NCBI GenBank assembly: GCA_040403315.1
Contig: JBBAKX010000004.1
Span: 186,001-250,000, forward strand
Source of the DNA: CAMCXT01 sp040403315
Lineage (GTDB): Bacteria > Bacteroidota > Bacteroidia > M30B66
DNA length: 64,000 nt
Direction: 5' to 3'
The notes below the pieces were generated by a model that saw nothing but the letters and a program-made list of their open reading frames with translations, ran no database searches and was not told where the DNA came from. A program made the translations under genes and the position numbers. Within the stretch, counting starts at the first letter, position 1, and the number at the start of each line of letters is the position of its first letter. This document shows, piece after piece, positions 25,876-35,574 of this stretch.

Positions 25876-28059
25876 TTAAAGATTTTCGATGATGAAATTC
25901 GTCATCATGTTATACAAATGCAGCCTTGTATTTCCTCCATAAATGCCATGATTCTTGTCGGGGTAAAAGAACAAATCGAATTGCTTGTTGGCTTTCACCA
26001 AGGCATTTACCATCTCCACTGAATTCTGGAAATGCACATTGTCGTCGGCAGTGCCATGAATTAATAAATATTTGCCCTTCATTCGAGAAACATGGTTAAT
26101 TGGAGAATTATCGTCGTAACCAGAACCATTTTCTTGGGGCGTTTGCATGAATCTTTCTGTGTAAATAGAATCATAGTAGCGCCAATTGGTTACTGGTGCT
26201 ACTGCAATTGCCATTTTGAAAACATCTGCACCTTTGGTGATACACAATGAACTCATGTATCCGCCATAACTCCATCCTTGAATTCCAATCCGAGCAGCAT
26301 CTACGTAAGATAGCGTTGCCATGTATTTTGCAGCTGCAATCTGATCTTCAGTTTCTAATTTTCCAAGTTGCTTATAGGTTGATTTTTTAAACTCCTCCCC
26401 ACGGAATTGCGTACCACGATTATCTACAGAAACCACGATGTAGCCTTTCTGCGCCAACATTTGATACCACAAATAGTTACTACCTTCCCATTGGTTCTCA
26501 ACAGTATTGTGCCCTGGACCGCCATAAACCGTCATGAAAACTGGGTACTTTTTGGTTGGATTGAAATCTGGTGGACGAATAATCCAAGCTTCCAACTCAG
26601 TGCCTTGTCCGTTCGGGATTTTTAAAAACGTTTTCGATGTTAAACGATATTCTTTCAGTTTGTCTTTTAAACCTTGGTTATTTTCAAGCATTCTAACCTG
26701 AACACCCTTGTTGTTGTATAGTGCAAATGAAGTTGGCTCATTAGCGTTGCTCTGTTGAAGGATAAAATAACTGAAAGAATTGCTGAATTCTGCATTCTGA
26801 TGACCACCTAGTGGCAGAATATTTTTTTGTCCTTTTCCATTCAATTTCACACTAAAGATAGTTCTGTCGGATGGCGTCGGAGCTGCAGCTTGGAACCAAA
26901 TGGTTGAACTTTTCTCATCCAATCCAAATACTTCTGTAATATCCATTTCACCAGTAGAGATGGCATTCAATCGCTTACCATCCATGCCGTATAAGTAAAG
27001 ATGGTTTCTTCCACCTAGCTCACTCGACCAAATGAAACGCTTTCCATCCTCCAAAAAAATCAAATTATCATGAATATCAATATAGGTCGAATTCTTTTCT
27101 TCTAACAACAACCTGAATTCACCTGAAATAGGGTTTGCCAACAAGAGCTCCAAATGGTTCTGCAAGCGGTTCATCCTTGTGATGCACAATTCTTTTGAAT
27201 TGGAAGTCCATTTTACACGTGGAATGTATTGCTCAGGAGAGTCACCGCAATTCATTTTAGTGGTTGTTTTGATCGCCAAATCGTAAACCATAACGGCCAC
27301 CGAAGAATTTTTCTCGCCAGCTTTTGGGTATTTGTACTTGTATTCGCTAGGATAAAGGCTTCCATACATAGCCATGTTGAACTCCTTCACTTCCGATTCA
27401 TCGAACCTTAAAAAAGCAACTTTGATTCCATCGGGCGACCAGAAAAATGCTTGAGCCAATGCAAATTCCTCTTCATATACCCAATCTGTGGCGCCGTTAA
27501 TAACAGTGTTCTGCTTACCATCATTGGTTACAGTTAATTCGTTTCCAGAAAGTAAATCCTTAATGAACAAATTGTTGTCGCGCACGAAGGCAACTTTTTT
27601 CCCGTCTGGGGAAAACTCTGCATACTGCTGCTTTCCAGCTGTACGACTTAAAAAATCTGCCTTTCCTGTAGCGAGATCGATTACAATAAAATCAGATTTA
27701 AAGGAATGGCGATAAATGGGCTCAGCTTCAGTTGGAACCAAAAGCTTGGTTTCGTCTGCACTAAAAACGTATTCATCAAAATTAATTGGAGAACCATCAG
27801 GAAGCTTAAATTTTGTACCATCGTAAATGATAGACACCTTTTCTCCTTTGGCATAGCTGAATTTTTCTATAAAGATCACATCATCTTCAAATCTCAAAGC
27901 TGAATAATGCTGCCCATCGTTCATGCTTTCCATGCCCATAACAAATTGTGGAGCGAATTGACGAGATGCCCATATTTCTTGTAGTGTAAAGTCCTTCAAG
28001 TCTTGCGCTTGCAGAAAATACGATGACAAAAGCAATAAAATAGAAAATAACTGTTTCAT
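25876..28059 (-). CDS. Dipeptidyl peptidase IV (S9B serine peptidase)
   Basis: 727 residues with signal peptide (MKQLFSILLLLSSYFLQAQ), so exported. The N-terminal beta-propeller carries DWVYEEEF, whose Glu pair binds the free N-terminus of the substrate. The C-terminal alpha/beta hydrolase domain has the nucleophile in GWSYGGYMS (Ser597), Asp672 in HGTADDN and His704 in DKNHG. It removes N-terminal X-Pro/X-Ala dipeptides from peptides, here probably in the periplasm. That would supply dipeptides to the three POT transporters and the dipeptide epimerase in this window. It stands alone, with about 420 nt of empty sequence upstream. Confidence 0.95.
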   Translation of the reverse strand: MKQLFSILLLLSSYFLQAQDLKDFTLQEIWASRQFAPQFVMGMESMNDGQHYSALRFEDDVIFIEKFSYAKGEKVSIIYDGTKFKLPDGSPINFDEYVFSADETKLLVPTEAEPIYRHSFKSDFIVIDLATGKADFLSRTAGKQQYAEFSPDGKKVAFVRDNNLFIKDLLSGNELTVTNDGKQNTVINGATDWVYEEEFALAQAFFWSPDGIKVAFLRFDESEVKEFNMAMYGSLYPSEYKYKYPKAGEKNSSVAVMVYDLAIKTTTKMNCGDSPEQYIPRVKWTSNSKELCITRMNRLQNHLELLLANPISGEFRLLLEEKNSTYIDIHDNLIFLEDGKRFIWSSELGGRNHLYLYGMDGKRLNAISTGEMDITEVFGLDEKSSTIWFQAAAPTPSDRTIFSVKLNGKGQKNILPLGGHQNAEFSNSFSYFILQQSNANEPTSFALYNNKGVQVRMLENNQGLKDKLKEYRLTSKTFLKIPNGQGTELEAWIIRPPDFNPTKKYPVFMTVYGGPGHNTVENQWEGSNYLWYQMLAQKGYIVVSVDNRGTQFRGEEFKKSTYKQLGKLETEDQIAAAKYMATLSYVDAARIGIQGWSYGGYMSSLCITKGADVFKMAIAVAPVTNWRYYDSIYTERFMQTPQENGSGYDDNSPINHVSRMKGKYLLIHGTADDNVHFQNSVEMVNALVKANKQFDLFFYPDKNHGIYGGNTRLHLYNMMTNFIIENL

Positions 28060-28476
28060 GAATTTAGAGAGATTGAATGGTCGGTAAAAATAGCAATATC
28101 AATCAAGCATGTGATTTGGCTGATAAAATTATTATGAAAATCCATTATGCTAGAATACAAAACCAATCAATCAGTGCTAAAAAGCCCATATTACTTATCA
28201 CACCCTTACTGAAGAACCTTTCAGATGAATAGAAAACTCAATAAAAACCTAACCACAAGAACTCAATGCCCGATGAAACAAAAATAATAGAGAACCAATG
28301 CCAAACTTTAGAAATCTTTTGAATTAAATAATTAAAACTTGCAGCAGAATATTATACTTATCAATCTAAATTTTCAAATATTGCAAATGAAATTAGGAGT
28401 AAATTTTTCGATTACACATATCCATTTCATGAATATGTTTAAAATAATTATTAGTTAAAAGAATTTAATTATAGAA
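28060..28476. other. 417-bp AT-rich intergenic gap
   Basis: No coding frame, RNA gene or convincing promoter was seen. The only structure is an AT-only perfect 8-bp inverted repeat (ATTTAATT 28463-28470, AATTAAAT 28475-28482, loop ATAG) overlapping the stop codon of the PPK2 gene, possibly a weak terminator. It marks the left edge of the AT-rich block. Confidence 0.4.
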
Positions 28477-29373
28477 TTAAATGCTTAGTTCGCCTTCAAG
28501 TTCTGATTTAACATTTTTCATGTAATGAATTTCTTCGTTGCTTTTAACAGGAAATTTAGGATTCATATGCACTAGCTTTTCTAAAATAATTTTGCAAATA
28601 ATTGCTCGTGCTGTTGATTTATCATCTGCAGGAACAACAAACCACGGTGCTGATTTTGTGCTAGTTTTTCTAACTAAATCCTGATAGGCATCTTGATATT
28701 CTAACCAATATTTACGTTCTTTAATATCTGCTTTTGAAAATTTCCAATTCTTATTTTCATTTTTTATACGATCTAAGAATCTTTCACATTGCTCATTTTT
28801 TGATAAGTGCATAAATAATTTAAGAATATGAGTTCCAGATTCAATTATTCTTTCTTCAAAAAGATTGATTTGACGATAACGAAGTTCCCAAAATTCATTA
28901 TCTAATTTTGCCAATGTATTGTAATTAAGAAGACGTTCGAACAAAACCAATTCAGGATGCACTTTCGAAATAAGTACATTTTCATAGTGAGAACGATTAA
29001 ATATCGCAATTTGCCCACGCTCTGGAAGTTTAACTGCATGTCTCCAAAGATAATCGTGTTCTAATTCCAATTCAGATGGGTGCTTGAAACTCGTTACAGC
29101 AACTCCCTGAGGGTTAGGCACTTTCAAAATGTGCTTAATCGCACTATCTTTTCCGGCACTATCCATTCCTTGGAAAATTATCAATAATGATTGCCTATCC
29201 TCTGCATATAATTTATTCTGAAGTTTAGATATTTCTTCTAAATCAGAATCTTCATCGGTGATGTTTCGCTTTCGAATATCCTTAGAAATTCTTGTTTCAT
29301 ATTCTGATAAAGTGAAATGAATATTGGAAATTCGAATAGAATCAACAAGCTTAAGTGTTTTATTTTTCGTCAT
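28477..29373 (-). CDS. Polyphosphate kinase 2 family protein (PPK2)
   Basis: 298 residues. PPK2 enzymes phosphorylate nucleotides using polyphosphate. The P-loop GMDSAGKDSAIKH is at residues 69-81 (Walker A), followed by SFKHPSELELEHDYLWR and the Walker B/lid region IFNRSHYENVL, where many members have HYEDVL. The length fits the single-domain short PPK2 class. It is followed upstream by the nitroreductase gene (6 nt), and the two are probably co-transcribed. Whether it favours AMP, ADP or GDP cannot be read from the sequence. Confidence 0.92.
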   Translation of the reverse strand: MTKNKTLKLVDSIRISNIHFTLSEYETRISKDIRKRNITDEDSDLEEISKLQNKLYAEDRQSLLIIFQGMDSAGKDSAIKHILKVPNPQGVAVTSFKHPSELELEHDYLWRHAVKLPERGQIAIFNRSHYENVLISKVHPELVLFERLLNYNTLAKLDNEFWELRYRQINLFEERIIESGTHILKLFMHLSKNEQCERFLDRIKNENKNWKFSKADIKERKYWLEYQDAYQDLVRKTSTKSAPWFVVPADDKSTARAIICKIILEKLVHMNPKFPVKSNEEIHYMKNVKSELEGELSI

Positions 29374-29379
29374 AATAGA

Positions 29380-30102
29380 TCAAATATTATAATAAACTTC
29401 ATCAAATGGGATTCTCATTCTATCACCCCAAACACCCGTTTCACTTCTAATTCCACAAGAAACGACCATATTGATCTCTGCACCATATGGCAAATTCAGA
29501 ATACTTTTAACTCTCCTGCTATCAAAACCCTCCATCGGACAAGTATCGTAATGTTCATTTGCCATTGCGAGCATGAAAGTTTGAGCTGCTAATGCGCATG
29601 TTTTATGCACCACAACTCTACTATCATTTTCCGAAACTTGGTAAACGATTGGCCTAAAAATCCCAATGATATTTACAAATATCTTTCTTAAAAAACCAAT
29701 TAACCCGAAAAAACGAGCATATAGAAAAGGCATTATATTGCCATAATAAAGTTTCCATTTTTTCATTCTAATTGCCTGCTTTTCTTTAGGACTATTTTTT
29801 AAAACATTAAGCATTTCCGTACCCATTATTTTTTTTGCTCGGCTTCTGAACAAATCCTGTCTCGTTACAAACAAAACCATTTGTTGGGCAGTAATGGCAG
29901 ATTTTTGATTCAAACATGCAACAGAAAGCTTTTTTAATACTTCCAAGTCTGTAATATGATAAAACTCCCAAAGCTGCATATTAGAGCTATTGGGAGCCAG
30001 TGTTGCTAATTCTAGGCAATCTCTAACTTTACTTGGATTAATTTTAGAAGTACTATAATGCCTAATCGAGCGCCTGTAATTTATAATTTCTGAAAAAGTC
30101 AT
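29380..30102 (-). CDS. Nitroreductase family FMN oxidoreductase
   Basis: 240 residues. The N-terminal signature IINYRRSIRHYSTSKI and the following ATLAPNSSNMQLWEF are typical FMN-binding segments of the nitroreductase fold. Late in the protein, CPMEGFDSRRVKSILNL and VVSCGIRSE complete the pattern. These enzymes reduce nitro groups, quinones or flavins with NAD(P)H; substrate unknown. A middle stretch (residues ~85-140) is hydrophobic and unusual (NIMPFLYARFFGLIGFLRK), perhaps a membrane-contacting insertion. It stands 6 nt before the PPK2 gene in a common operon. Confidence 0.87.
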   Translation of the reverse strand: MTFSEIINYRRSIRHYSTSKINPSKVRDCLELATLAPNSSNMQLWEFYHITDLEVLKKLSVACLNQKSAITAQQMVLFVTRQDLFRSRAKKIMGTEMLNVLKNSPKEKQAIRMKKWKLYYGNIMPFLYARFFGLIGFLRKIFVNIIGIFRPIVYQVSENDSRVVVHKTCALAAQTFMLAMANEHYDTCPMEGFDSRRVKSILNLPYGAEINMVVSCGIRSETGVWGDRMRIPFDEVYYNI

Positions 30103-30186
30103 TGTGATGTATTTAATTTAGTTACTTTAATCTATTTCATAAATATTCGAAATTCTATTTTTTATTGAGGATATGAATCGATAAAA

Positions 30187-31590
30187 TTACTGCCAAAGCA
30201 AAGAAAGATGACCTGAAGCATTAAGATAGTTTAACCAATAAGTCCATAGCTGCATCTCTAGGTTTAAATAATCAGCCTTCAACACTTTATGCTTCAATTC
30301 TTCAATCTTTACATTGAATATGGATTCTTGACCTTCAAGAAATCTTGCGTCAAAAATACTTAATGATTCTGAACTTAAATTAATGATTTTATTTAGTGTA
30401 ATCAATCTAGTTCTAAAATTATCAATCATTAGTTTAGCAATTAATCGATCTTTTGAATAATTCTGGGATAGATCATCTTTTTGAAATTGATATTGATTTG
30501 ATTGCAATTTCATTTGTTTTATTTTATTGCGGGTATTCTCGTTAATCATTAAAGGAATTTTTACATCTAAACCAATATAACTGCTTCCAAACCATGAATT
30601 AGATTCAACAGGATTAAATGCATTTAAAAATTGATTAGCTCCGAGAAAACCTTTGAATGCAACTGTTGGAGATTGCTTGTATCTCTCTAACATTGCTTGT
30701 AAATCGGTTAATTGACTTTTAACATCAAGTTCATTAAGGTAGCTTAATTGCTTGGGATCTAGTAAAAGTAAATCATCGAATTTAATAGCAGACACATTTG
30801 AATCAACTTGAAAATCACAAGAATCGATACTTTTCTCTCCCATTAAATAAAGTAAGTAAACTTTATCTTCAATCAGCAAGGAAATAGCGTTTGACAATAA
30901 CTGCAATGTTTCAAAATGCAAAATTTCAGATTTGATTACCTCTGTTTTTAGCAATCTTTCTTCATCGAAAATGTTTTTGAAGTTCTGAAATTGAATAAAA
31001 GTTCGAGAAGTATCTGATTTAAGTGATTCAATTTTAGAATTATCTATACAAATTGCTATATAAGCTTGTGCAATTGTGTAAGCCAAATCGTTTTCAGATT
31101 GTTCAAAAGATAAAGCTAAAATCCTTTCTTGAAGTTTTGATTCATTAACACGGGCACTAAGAGAACGATCAAATATTGGTTGGATGGCATAAATCCCAGC
31201 AGACTGATTCCACTTGGTGCCAAATTGAACGCTTTTTGTTGCATCAATTGGAAAGGAAGGATTAAAAACACCGATTGGTAAAATTGAAGTTTGTAAAATC
31301 GGATTATATAAATAGGAATATTCAAGTGATAATTGAGGCCTAAATTTCCTGAACAAAGCTTCTGTTTGTAACGAACCAACTGCCAAATCTATTTTGTTTG
31401 CTAGAATACTGTTTCGATTAGATAGTCCGCTTTTTATTGACTGCGAAAGGGTAATGATTCTCTGAGCGTTACAATTTATAGAGATCAAAAAAATAGTAAA
31501 AATAAGTAATATTCGAAAATTTAAAGTTGAGCCTCTATAAATAATAAGCGCTTTCAATTTAAATGGTGAGTATATTTGTAAATTGAACAT
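30187..31590 (-). CDS. TolC-like outer membrane efflux protein
   Basis: 467 residues. After a signal peptide (LLIFTIFLISINCNAQ, cut near residue 43) the protein is alpha-helical and Gln/Ser/Leu-rich with two related halves, as in the OEP family. It ends with LWQ, near the aromatic C-terminus common in outer-membrane proteins. TolC-type trimers form the outer-membrane channel of tripartite exporters. It lies 18 nt after the permease gene, making it the last gene of the exporter operon (ATPase, MFP, permease, TolC). The N-terminal region before the signal is rather long, so the true start may be downstream of 31590. Confidence 0.82.
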   Translation of the reverse strand: MFNLQIYSPFKLKALIIYRGSTLNFRILLIFTIFLISINCNAQRIITLSQSIKSGLSNRNSILANKIDLAVGSLQTEALFRKFRPQLSLEYSYLYNPILQTSILPIGVFNPSFPIDATKSVQFGTKWNQSAGIYAIQPIFDRSLSARVNESKLQERILALSFEQSENDLAYTIAQAYIAICIDNSKIESLKSDTSRTFIQFQNFKNIFDEERLLKTEVIKSEILHFETLQLLSNAISLLIEDKVYLLYLMGEKSIDSCDFQVDSNVSAIKFDDLLLLDPKQLSYLNELDVKSQLTDLQAMLERYKQSPTVAFKGFLGANQFLNAFNPVESNSWFGSSYIGLDVKIPLMINENTRNKIKQMKLQSNQYQFQKDDLSQNYSKDRLIAKLMIDNFRTRLITLNKIINLSSESLSIFDARFLEGQESIFNVKIEELKHKVLKADYLNLEMQLWTYWLNYLNASGHLSLLWQ

Positions 31591-31608
31591 AATTAAATTA
31601 TTTAAATA

Positions 31609-32736
31609 TCATCTAAACACAGCACTTGGCTCTACACTCCTAATTCGGACCAAAGCGAATGAAGCACCACTTAAAGAAATTAAACCAATAATGCTAAACA
31701 TAATCAGCAAAACAAAAGGAGAAAATGAAAATATTAAACCCGACTTTTGCACACCAAATCTGAACCCTTCAAGAAGAAGCATACCAGCTATAAATCCAAC
31801 TATGGTAAATAACATAGCTTGTGTGAGTATGAGCTTACTGATATACTTATTGCTCGCACCAATAGCTTTTAATGTTCCATAATCCTTCAAACGATCTAGT
31901 GCAGAAGAATACATTGTTAAACCAATAATAAAAAAGCCTGCGATTAATGCAAAAACAATGAGTGTTCCGGTGCTCAATGCTATACCACTACTTGCAAGTA
32001 TCTTCTTGACTGAAGATGATGCTAATTCTTTTGACTGCCATGCGCGAACACCAACAACATTCTTATTTATTCGTGAAATAATTAGATCGATGTTCTCTAT
32101 GTTTTTAACATTTACCAATACTGCACTAATTGAATTGATCGATTGATTTGAAAAATATCGAGCTCTTTCAATAGTGGTTACACTAAAACTACTGCCAAAG
32201 CCTCTAAATCCTTTTGTTTTCAATGCAAAAAATGCACGTTTCCCATTAATTTCAAGATTGGTACCTTGATCGATATTTCCACCTAAATTCTTCTTTTCAT
32301 AAAATTCCGCACTCACAGCACCATCAAGATGTAAATCTGAAAATTTGCCATCAATAACTTTATCATTTTTCAATAAAGCGGCAACATGATTATCATCTAC
32401 ACCTAATAAAGTAATTGCTCCACTTGTACCATTTTCAAAATTACAGGATGCGCCGGCTATAAACAATGGGAATGCTTCTTTTACACCTTCAATTCCTTGC
32501 ACTGCACGAAGATTCCTAATATCAAGTTTTCCCAATTGATTAACATCATTGATCTTACTGTCCACAACCCAGATATCGGCATTTACATCAGTAGCCAAAG
32601 CTCCCATAAGGCCTGAAAGAAAAAAGAAAATACCTAATTGCTGTCTAATTAAAAAAGTACTAATTAGTATTCCAACAATCACGCCTATACTTTTGGCCTT
32701 ATCGAACTTAATAAATTTCCAAGCAACCTTTAACAT
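31609..32736 (-). CDS. ABC exporter permease (DevC/FtsX-like)
   Basis: 375 residues from the ATG at 32736, which follows the MFP gene stop by 4 nt; a longer TTG start at 32781 would run into that gene. One N-terminal membrane helix is followed by a large extracytoplasmic domain (~residues 45-240, ADIWVVDSKINDVNQ) and three C-terminal helices. The segment DRLKDYGTLKAIGASNKYI is the coupling region typical of FtsX/MacB-type permeases. It resembles DevC of the DevBCA glycolipid exporter. With the adjacent ATPase and MFP it should export lipids, peptides or drugs; the substrate is unknown. Confidence 0.88.
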   Translation of the reverse strand: MLKVAWKFIKFDKAKSIGVIVGILISTFLIRQQLGIFFFLSGLMGALATDVNADIWVVDSKINDVNQLGKLDIRNLRAVQGIEGVKEAFPLFIAGASCNFENGTSGAITLLGVDDNHVAALLKNDKVIDGKFSDLHLDGAVSAEFYEKKNLGGNIDQGTNLEINGKRAFFALKTKGFRGFGSSFSVTTIERARYFSNQSINSISAVLVNVKNIENIDLIISRINKNVVGVRAWQSKELASSSVKKILASSGIALSTGTLIVFALIAGFFIIGLTMYSSALDRLKDYGTLKAIGASNKYISKLILTQAMLFTIVGFIAGMLLLEGFRFGVQKSGLIFSFSPFVLLIMFSIIGLISLSGASFALVRIRSVEPSAVFR

Positions 32737-32740
32737 AATG

Positions 32741-33694
32741 CTATTTAATAATATTACTTGATGGATCAATAACACATTCAATTCTAGAATTCAACAGTAA
32801 TTTGCCAGGACTGTCAAGCTTCATTTTAATTTTAAGAACTCGCCGATCTTCTTTTTCGCCAGATTGCTCTATGAATAATGATTTCTTACTGAGGTATGAA
32901 GATATAAAAACAATTTTCCCGCTTGATAATGTGCCAGAAAAACCAACATTACGAATCCAACCAAACTGTCCAACTTTAATTTTTGTAGCATTTAATTCAT
33001 CAATTTCGCAAATAGCGATTGTTTTTCCTTCTGGTTCGATCTGCGCAAATGATTGTTGAATAGATACAATTCCACCTATCAGTGAGGTTATTTCTAGAAG
33101 TCTCCCATTAACCGGAGATTTAATTATTTTTTGATCCCGTTCAATTTTGAATGATTGCAGCGTAGATTCTGACTCATTCAACTTACTTTTATCAAAATTA
33201 ACAACAGCTATAAATTTATCTAAGCTTGTATTAAGCGATTGAAGATTCGAAGAAGCATTATCTACTGTTTGTTGTGTTTCAGAGCCTTTCAATAGTAAAT
33301 TTTTCAGGCGTTTAAGCTCAACTTTTGCGTACTTAACTTTTACTGTATATTCTTCAATACTGGCAAAATCAGCTCTTAATTGTGCTTTCAGCGAATGTAT
33401 TTCAATCATCGACTTATTTACCTTTTCATCTTCTAAAGCATGATCTAATTCCAAAACAACCTCGCCTATAGCTACTGAGTCATTCTCTTTTTTAAGGATT
33501 AACTTTACTATGCCATTAACCGAAGATGACAATTGAATAATGTCATTTTCAGGACTAATTTTACCAATGCCAACAACAAGATCTTTTGAGTTAGCTTGTT
33601 TCGCATTTTCTGCAATTAACGACTCATCTTCTTCAGAATTTTTGCACGAAGCACCATACAAAACGATCAATAGATACAATAAATAATTTTTCAT
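32741..33694 (-). CDS. HlyD/DevB-type membrane fusion (adaptor) protein
   Basis: 317 residues. A hydrophobic N-terminus ends in GASC (Cys17), compatible with a lipoprotein anchor. The biotinyl-lipoyl-like half motif SVNGIVKLILKKENDSV and its partner SPVNGRLLEITSLIGG flank a coiled-coil hairpin (~residues 80-170). That is the adaptor architecture joining an inner-membrane ABC permease to TolC. It is 7 nt after the ATPase gene and 4 nt before the permease gene. Confidence 0.88.
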   Translation of the reverse strand: MKNYLLYLLIVLYGASCKNSEEDESLIAENAKQANSKDLVVGIGKISPENDIIQLSSSVNGIVKLILKKENDSVAIGEVVLELDHALEDEKVNKSMIEIHSLKAQLRADFASIEEYTVKVKYAKVELKRLKNLLLKGSETQQTVDNASSNLQSLNTSLDKFIAVVNFDKSKLNESESTLQSFKIERDQKIIKSPVNGRLLEITSLIGGIVSIQQSFAQIEPEGKTIAICEIDELNATKIKVGQFGWIRNVGFSGTLSSGKIVFISSYLSKKSLFIEQSGEKEDRRVLKIKMKLDSPGKLLLNSRIECVIDPSSNIIK

Positions 33695-33701
33695 GTCTAA
33701 G

Positions 33702-34433
33702 TTAATTTAAGGCTATTTCTTCTTCAACTGGTTTGTCAGAAATTCCACCATCTAAGACATAAACTATTCTGTCAGCAAACGGCCGAAGGCGGTTATCGTG
33801 GGTAACAACTGCAACTGCCTTTCCTTGTTTGGCTAATTCTTTCAATTCCCTCATAACTATTCCTGCGCTATCTAAATCAAGTGAAGCTGTGGGCTCATCA
33901 CAAAGCATCATTTCAGGATTGGTAACCAAGGCCCTTGCGATGGCAACACGCTGCTTTTGACCACCACTGAGATTGTTTGATAGATTTTTCATCCTATCGC
34001 CCATCCCAACTTTAGTTAAAGCCAGTATAGATCTTTTTTTTGCTTCCTGATCTGAAACCCCTTGAAGAATAAGTGGCATCATCACATTCTCCAATGAAGT
34101 AAAGGGAGAAATTAGATTAAACTGTTGAAAAATAAACCCAATTTTCAATAAGCGCAATTCAGCCAATTTACTTTCTGACAAATCATTAACCTTAACATCA
34201 TCAATCCAAACTTCACCAAAGCTTGGGTAAACAACGCAGCCGAACAAGGACAGCAATGTTGTCTTTCCTGATCCTGAAGGCCCTATAATAAGTAAGAGTT
34301 CATTTGCCTTTAATTCAACATTGCTGGCTTTAAGGGCAATTATTTTTGCATCTCCTACACTGTAATCTTTTCCAGCGTTTACAACTTTAGCAACAATTTT
34401 ATTAGAGCTATTCATTTTTGCAATAGTTTCCAT
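33702..34433 (-). CDS. ABC transporter ATPase (MacB/LolD/DevA type)
   Basis: 243 residues with Walker A GPSGSGKTT, Q-loop FQQFNLI, signature LSGGQKQR, Walker B MMLCDEPTASLD and switch His in VVTHD. The spacing and the phrase FTSLENVMMPL are those of the MacB/LolD class that drives mechanotransmission-type exporters. It is the first gene of the four-gene exporter operon. The N-terminus has about 15 extra residues before the fold, so a start slightly downstream is possible. Confidence 0.93.
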   Translation of the reverse strand: METIAKMNSSNKIVAKVVNAGKDYSVGDAKIIALKASNVELKANELLLIIGPSGSGKTTLLSLFGCVVYPSFGEVWIDDVKVNDLSESKLAELRLLKIGFIFQQFNLISPFTSLENVMMPLILQGVSDQEAKKRSILALTKVGMGDRMKNLSNNLSGGQKQRVAIARALVTNPEMMLCDEPTASLDLDSAGIVMRELKELAKQGKAVAVVTHDNRLRPFADRIVYVLDGGISDKPVEEEIALN

Positions 34434-34528
34434 CGATTCAAATTTAACTTCACATTTACAAATCGATTTAACAACTCAACCAATTTCTATCTAAATAACT
34501 CGTATTTAAAACTGAAAAAAATATTCAC

Positions 34529-35077
34529 TCACCCCTTCAATTCGTTTGCTTCAGAATTTGTTTGCCTTTCTCTTAACAGCGCTACATAGAGTATAATGTT
34601 AATTCCGACAATAATAAAGAGCAACCCATAACTCACCAAATTAGCTTCTGCATAGCCCATAACTGTTATGGCTCCGAATCCGATCAATAAACCAAGAATT
34701 AATCGAATAATGATAATTTTATAGTCAAGTTTTAAAGCTAAATTGAAAAGCCAAATGCAAAATATTATTTCTGAAAATGCATAAAATATAAACAGGAATA
34801 GAGAAAAAAATTGAAGTTCTTCGAAAGTTTTACAATAAAAAAGAATAAATAAGCCGTAAACCAACATTGCAAGGGCATGCATTTCATGGTATGCGATTTG
34901 AATTTGCTTTCTGCGACGCGAAAATGCAGCTACAAATGCTAGAACGGCAGCAAATGTTAACGCGCCACCCAATAATAACTTAGATATTTTAAACGAAGTG
35001 TACTCTGAAAACAGAAGAAATATCCCTTCAAGTATTATGACAAGACCATAAAAATATATTGGCAAATATTTTTTCAT
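34529..35077 (-). CDS. DUF308-like integral membrane protein, unknown function
   Basis: 182 residues with about six hydrophobic segments separated by short basic loops (SRRRKQIQ, LRERQ). The pattern of paired helices resembles HdeD/DUF308 membrane proteins, but no diagnostic motif was found. It lies 95 nt upstream of the exporter ATPase on the same strand and may belong to the same unit. No catalytic residues are visible. Confidence 0.7.
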   Translation of the reverse strand: MKKYLPIYFYGLVIILEGIFLLFSEYTSFKISKLLLGGALTFAAVLAFVAAFSRRRKQIQIAYHEMHALAMLVYGLFILFYCKTFEELQFFSLFLFIFYAFSEIIFCIWLFNLALKLDYKIIIIRLILGLLIGFGAITVMGYAEANLVSYGLLFIIVGINIILYVALLRERQTNSEANELKG

Positions 35078-35574
35078 ATATAAAATTAGGCTTAAGTATT
35101 ATTTTTAGTAACAATGAAATCATATTTAATACTATAACATTATTTTGATCTGCAAAATTGAATGTTTATCTATCTATAATTTTATATATCTATCCATAAA
35201 AATTACATAAATACCACAATAATGAAACTTTAAGTATATGATAAATGATTTTAAAGTGTATTTTCTTATTCCACTCATCAGTATATAAATGAGAATACAA
35301 AACACGGTTTAAAAATCATAATAAATATGTATCTAAACATGAAATAAAATGTTACATCATAATACTAATTCATTGCATTATTCACTCATTATTATCTTAC
35401 AAGACTTGTTAACGGACTTCAAAATTTTTAATTACTTAATTTAAAGATTCCATTGATAATAATAGGTTGATTTGATTGATTATTAAATAAATCATCCATC
35501 TCAAACATTGTTTTGTTAATGAAAAAATTGAAAACATGGAGATTTTATTCCAGATTCTCTCAAATTGCAGATCT
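35078..35574. other. 497-bp AT-rich divergent intergenic region
   Basis: It separates the minus-strand exporter block from the plus-strand epimerase gene. It is strongly AT-rich with many short A/T tracts. No open frame of note, RNA gene, or exact TAnnTTTG/TTTG promoter pair near either start was found. An ATG at 35536 in the epimerase frame is judged not to be the start. Confidence 0.4.
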
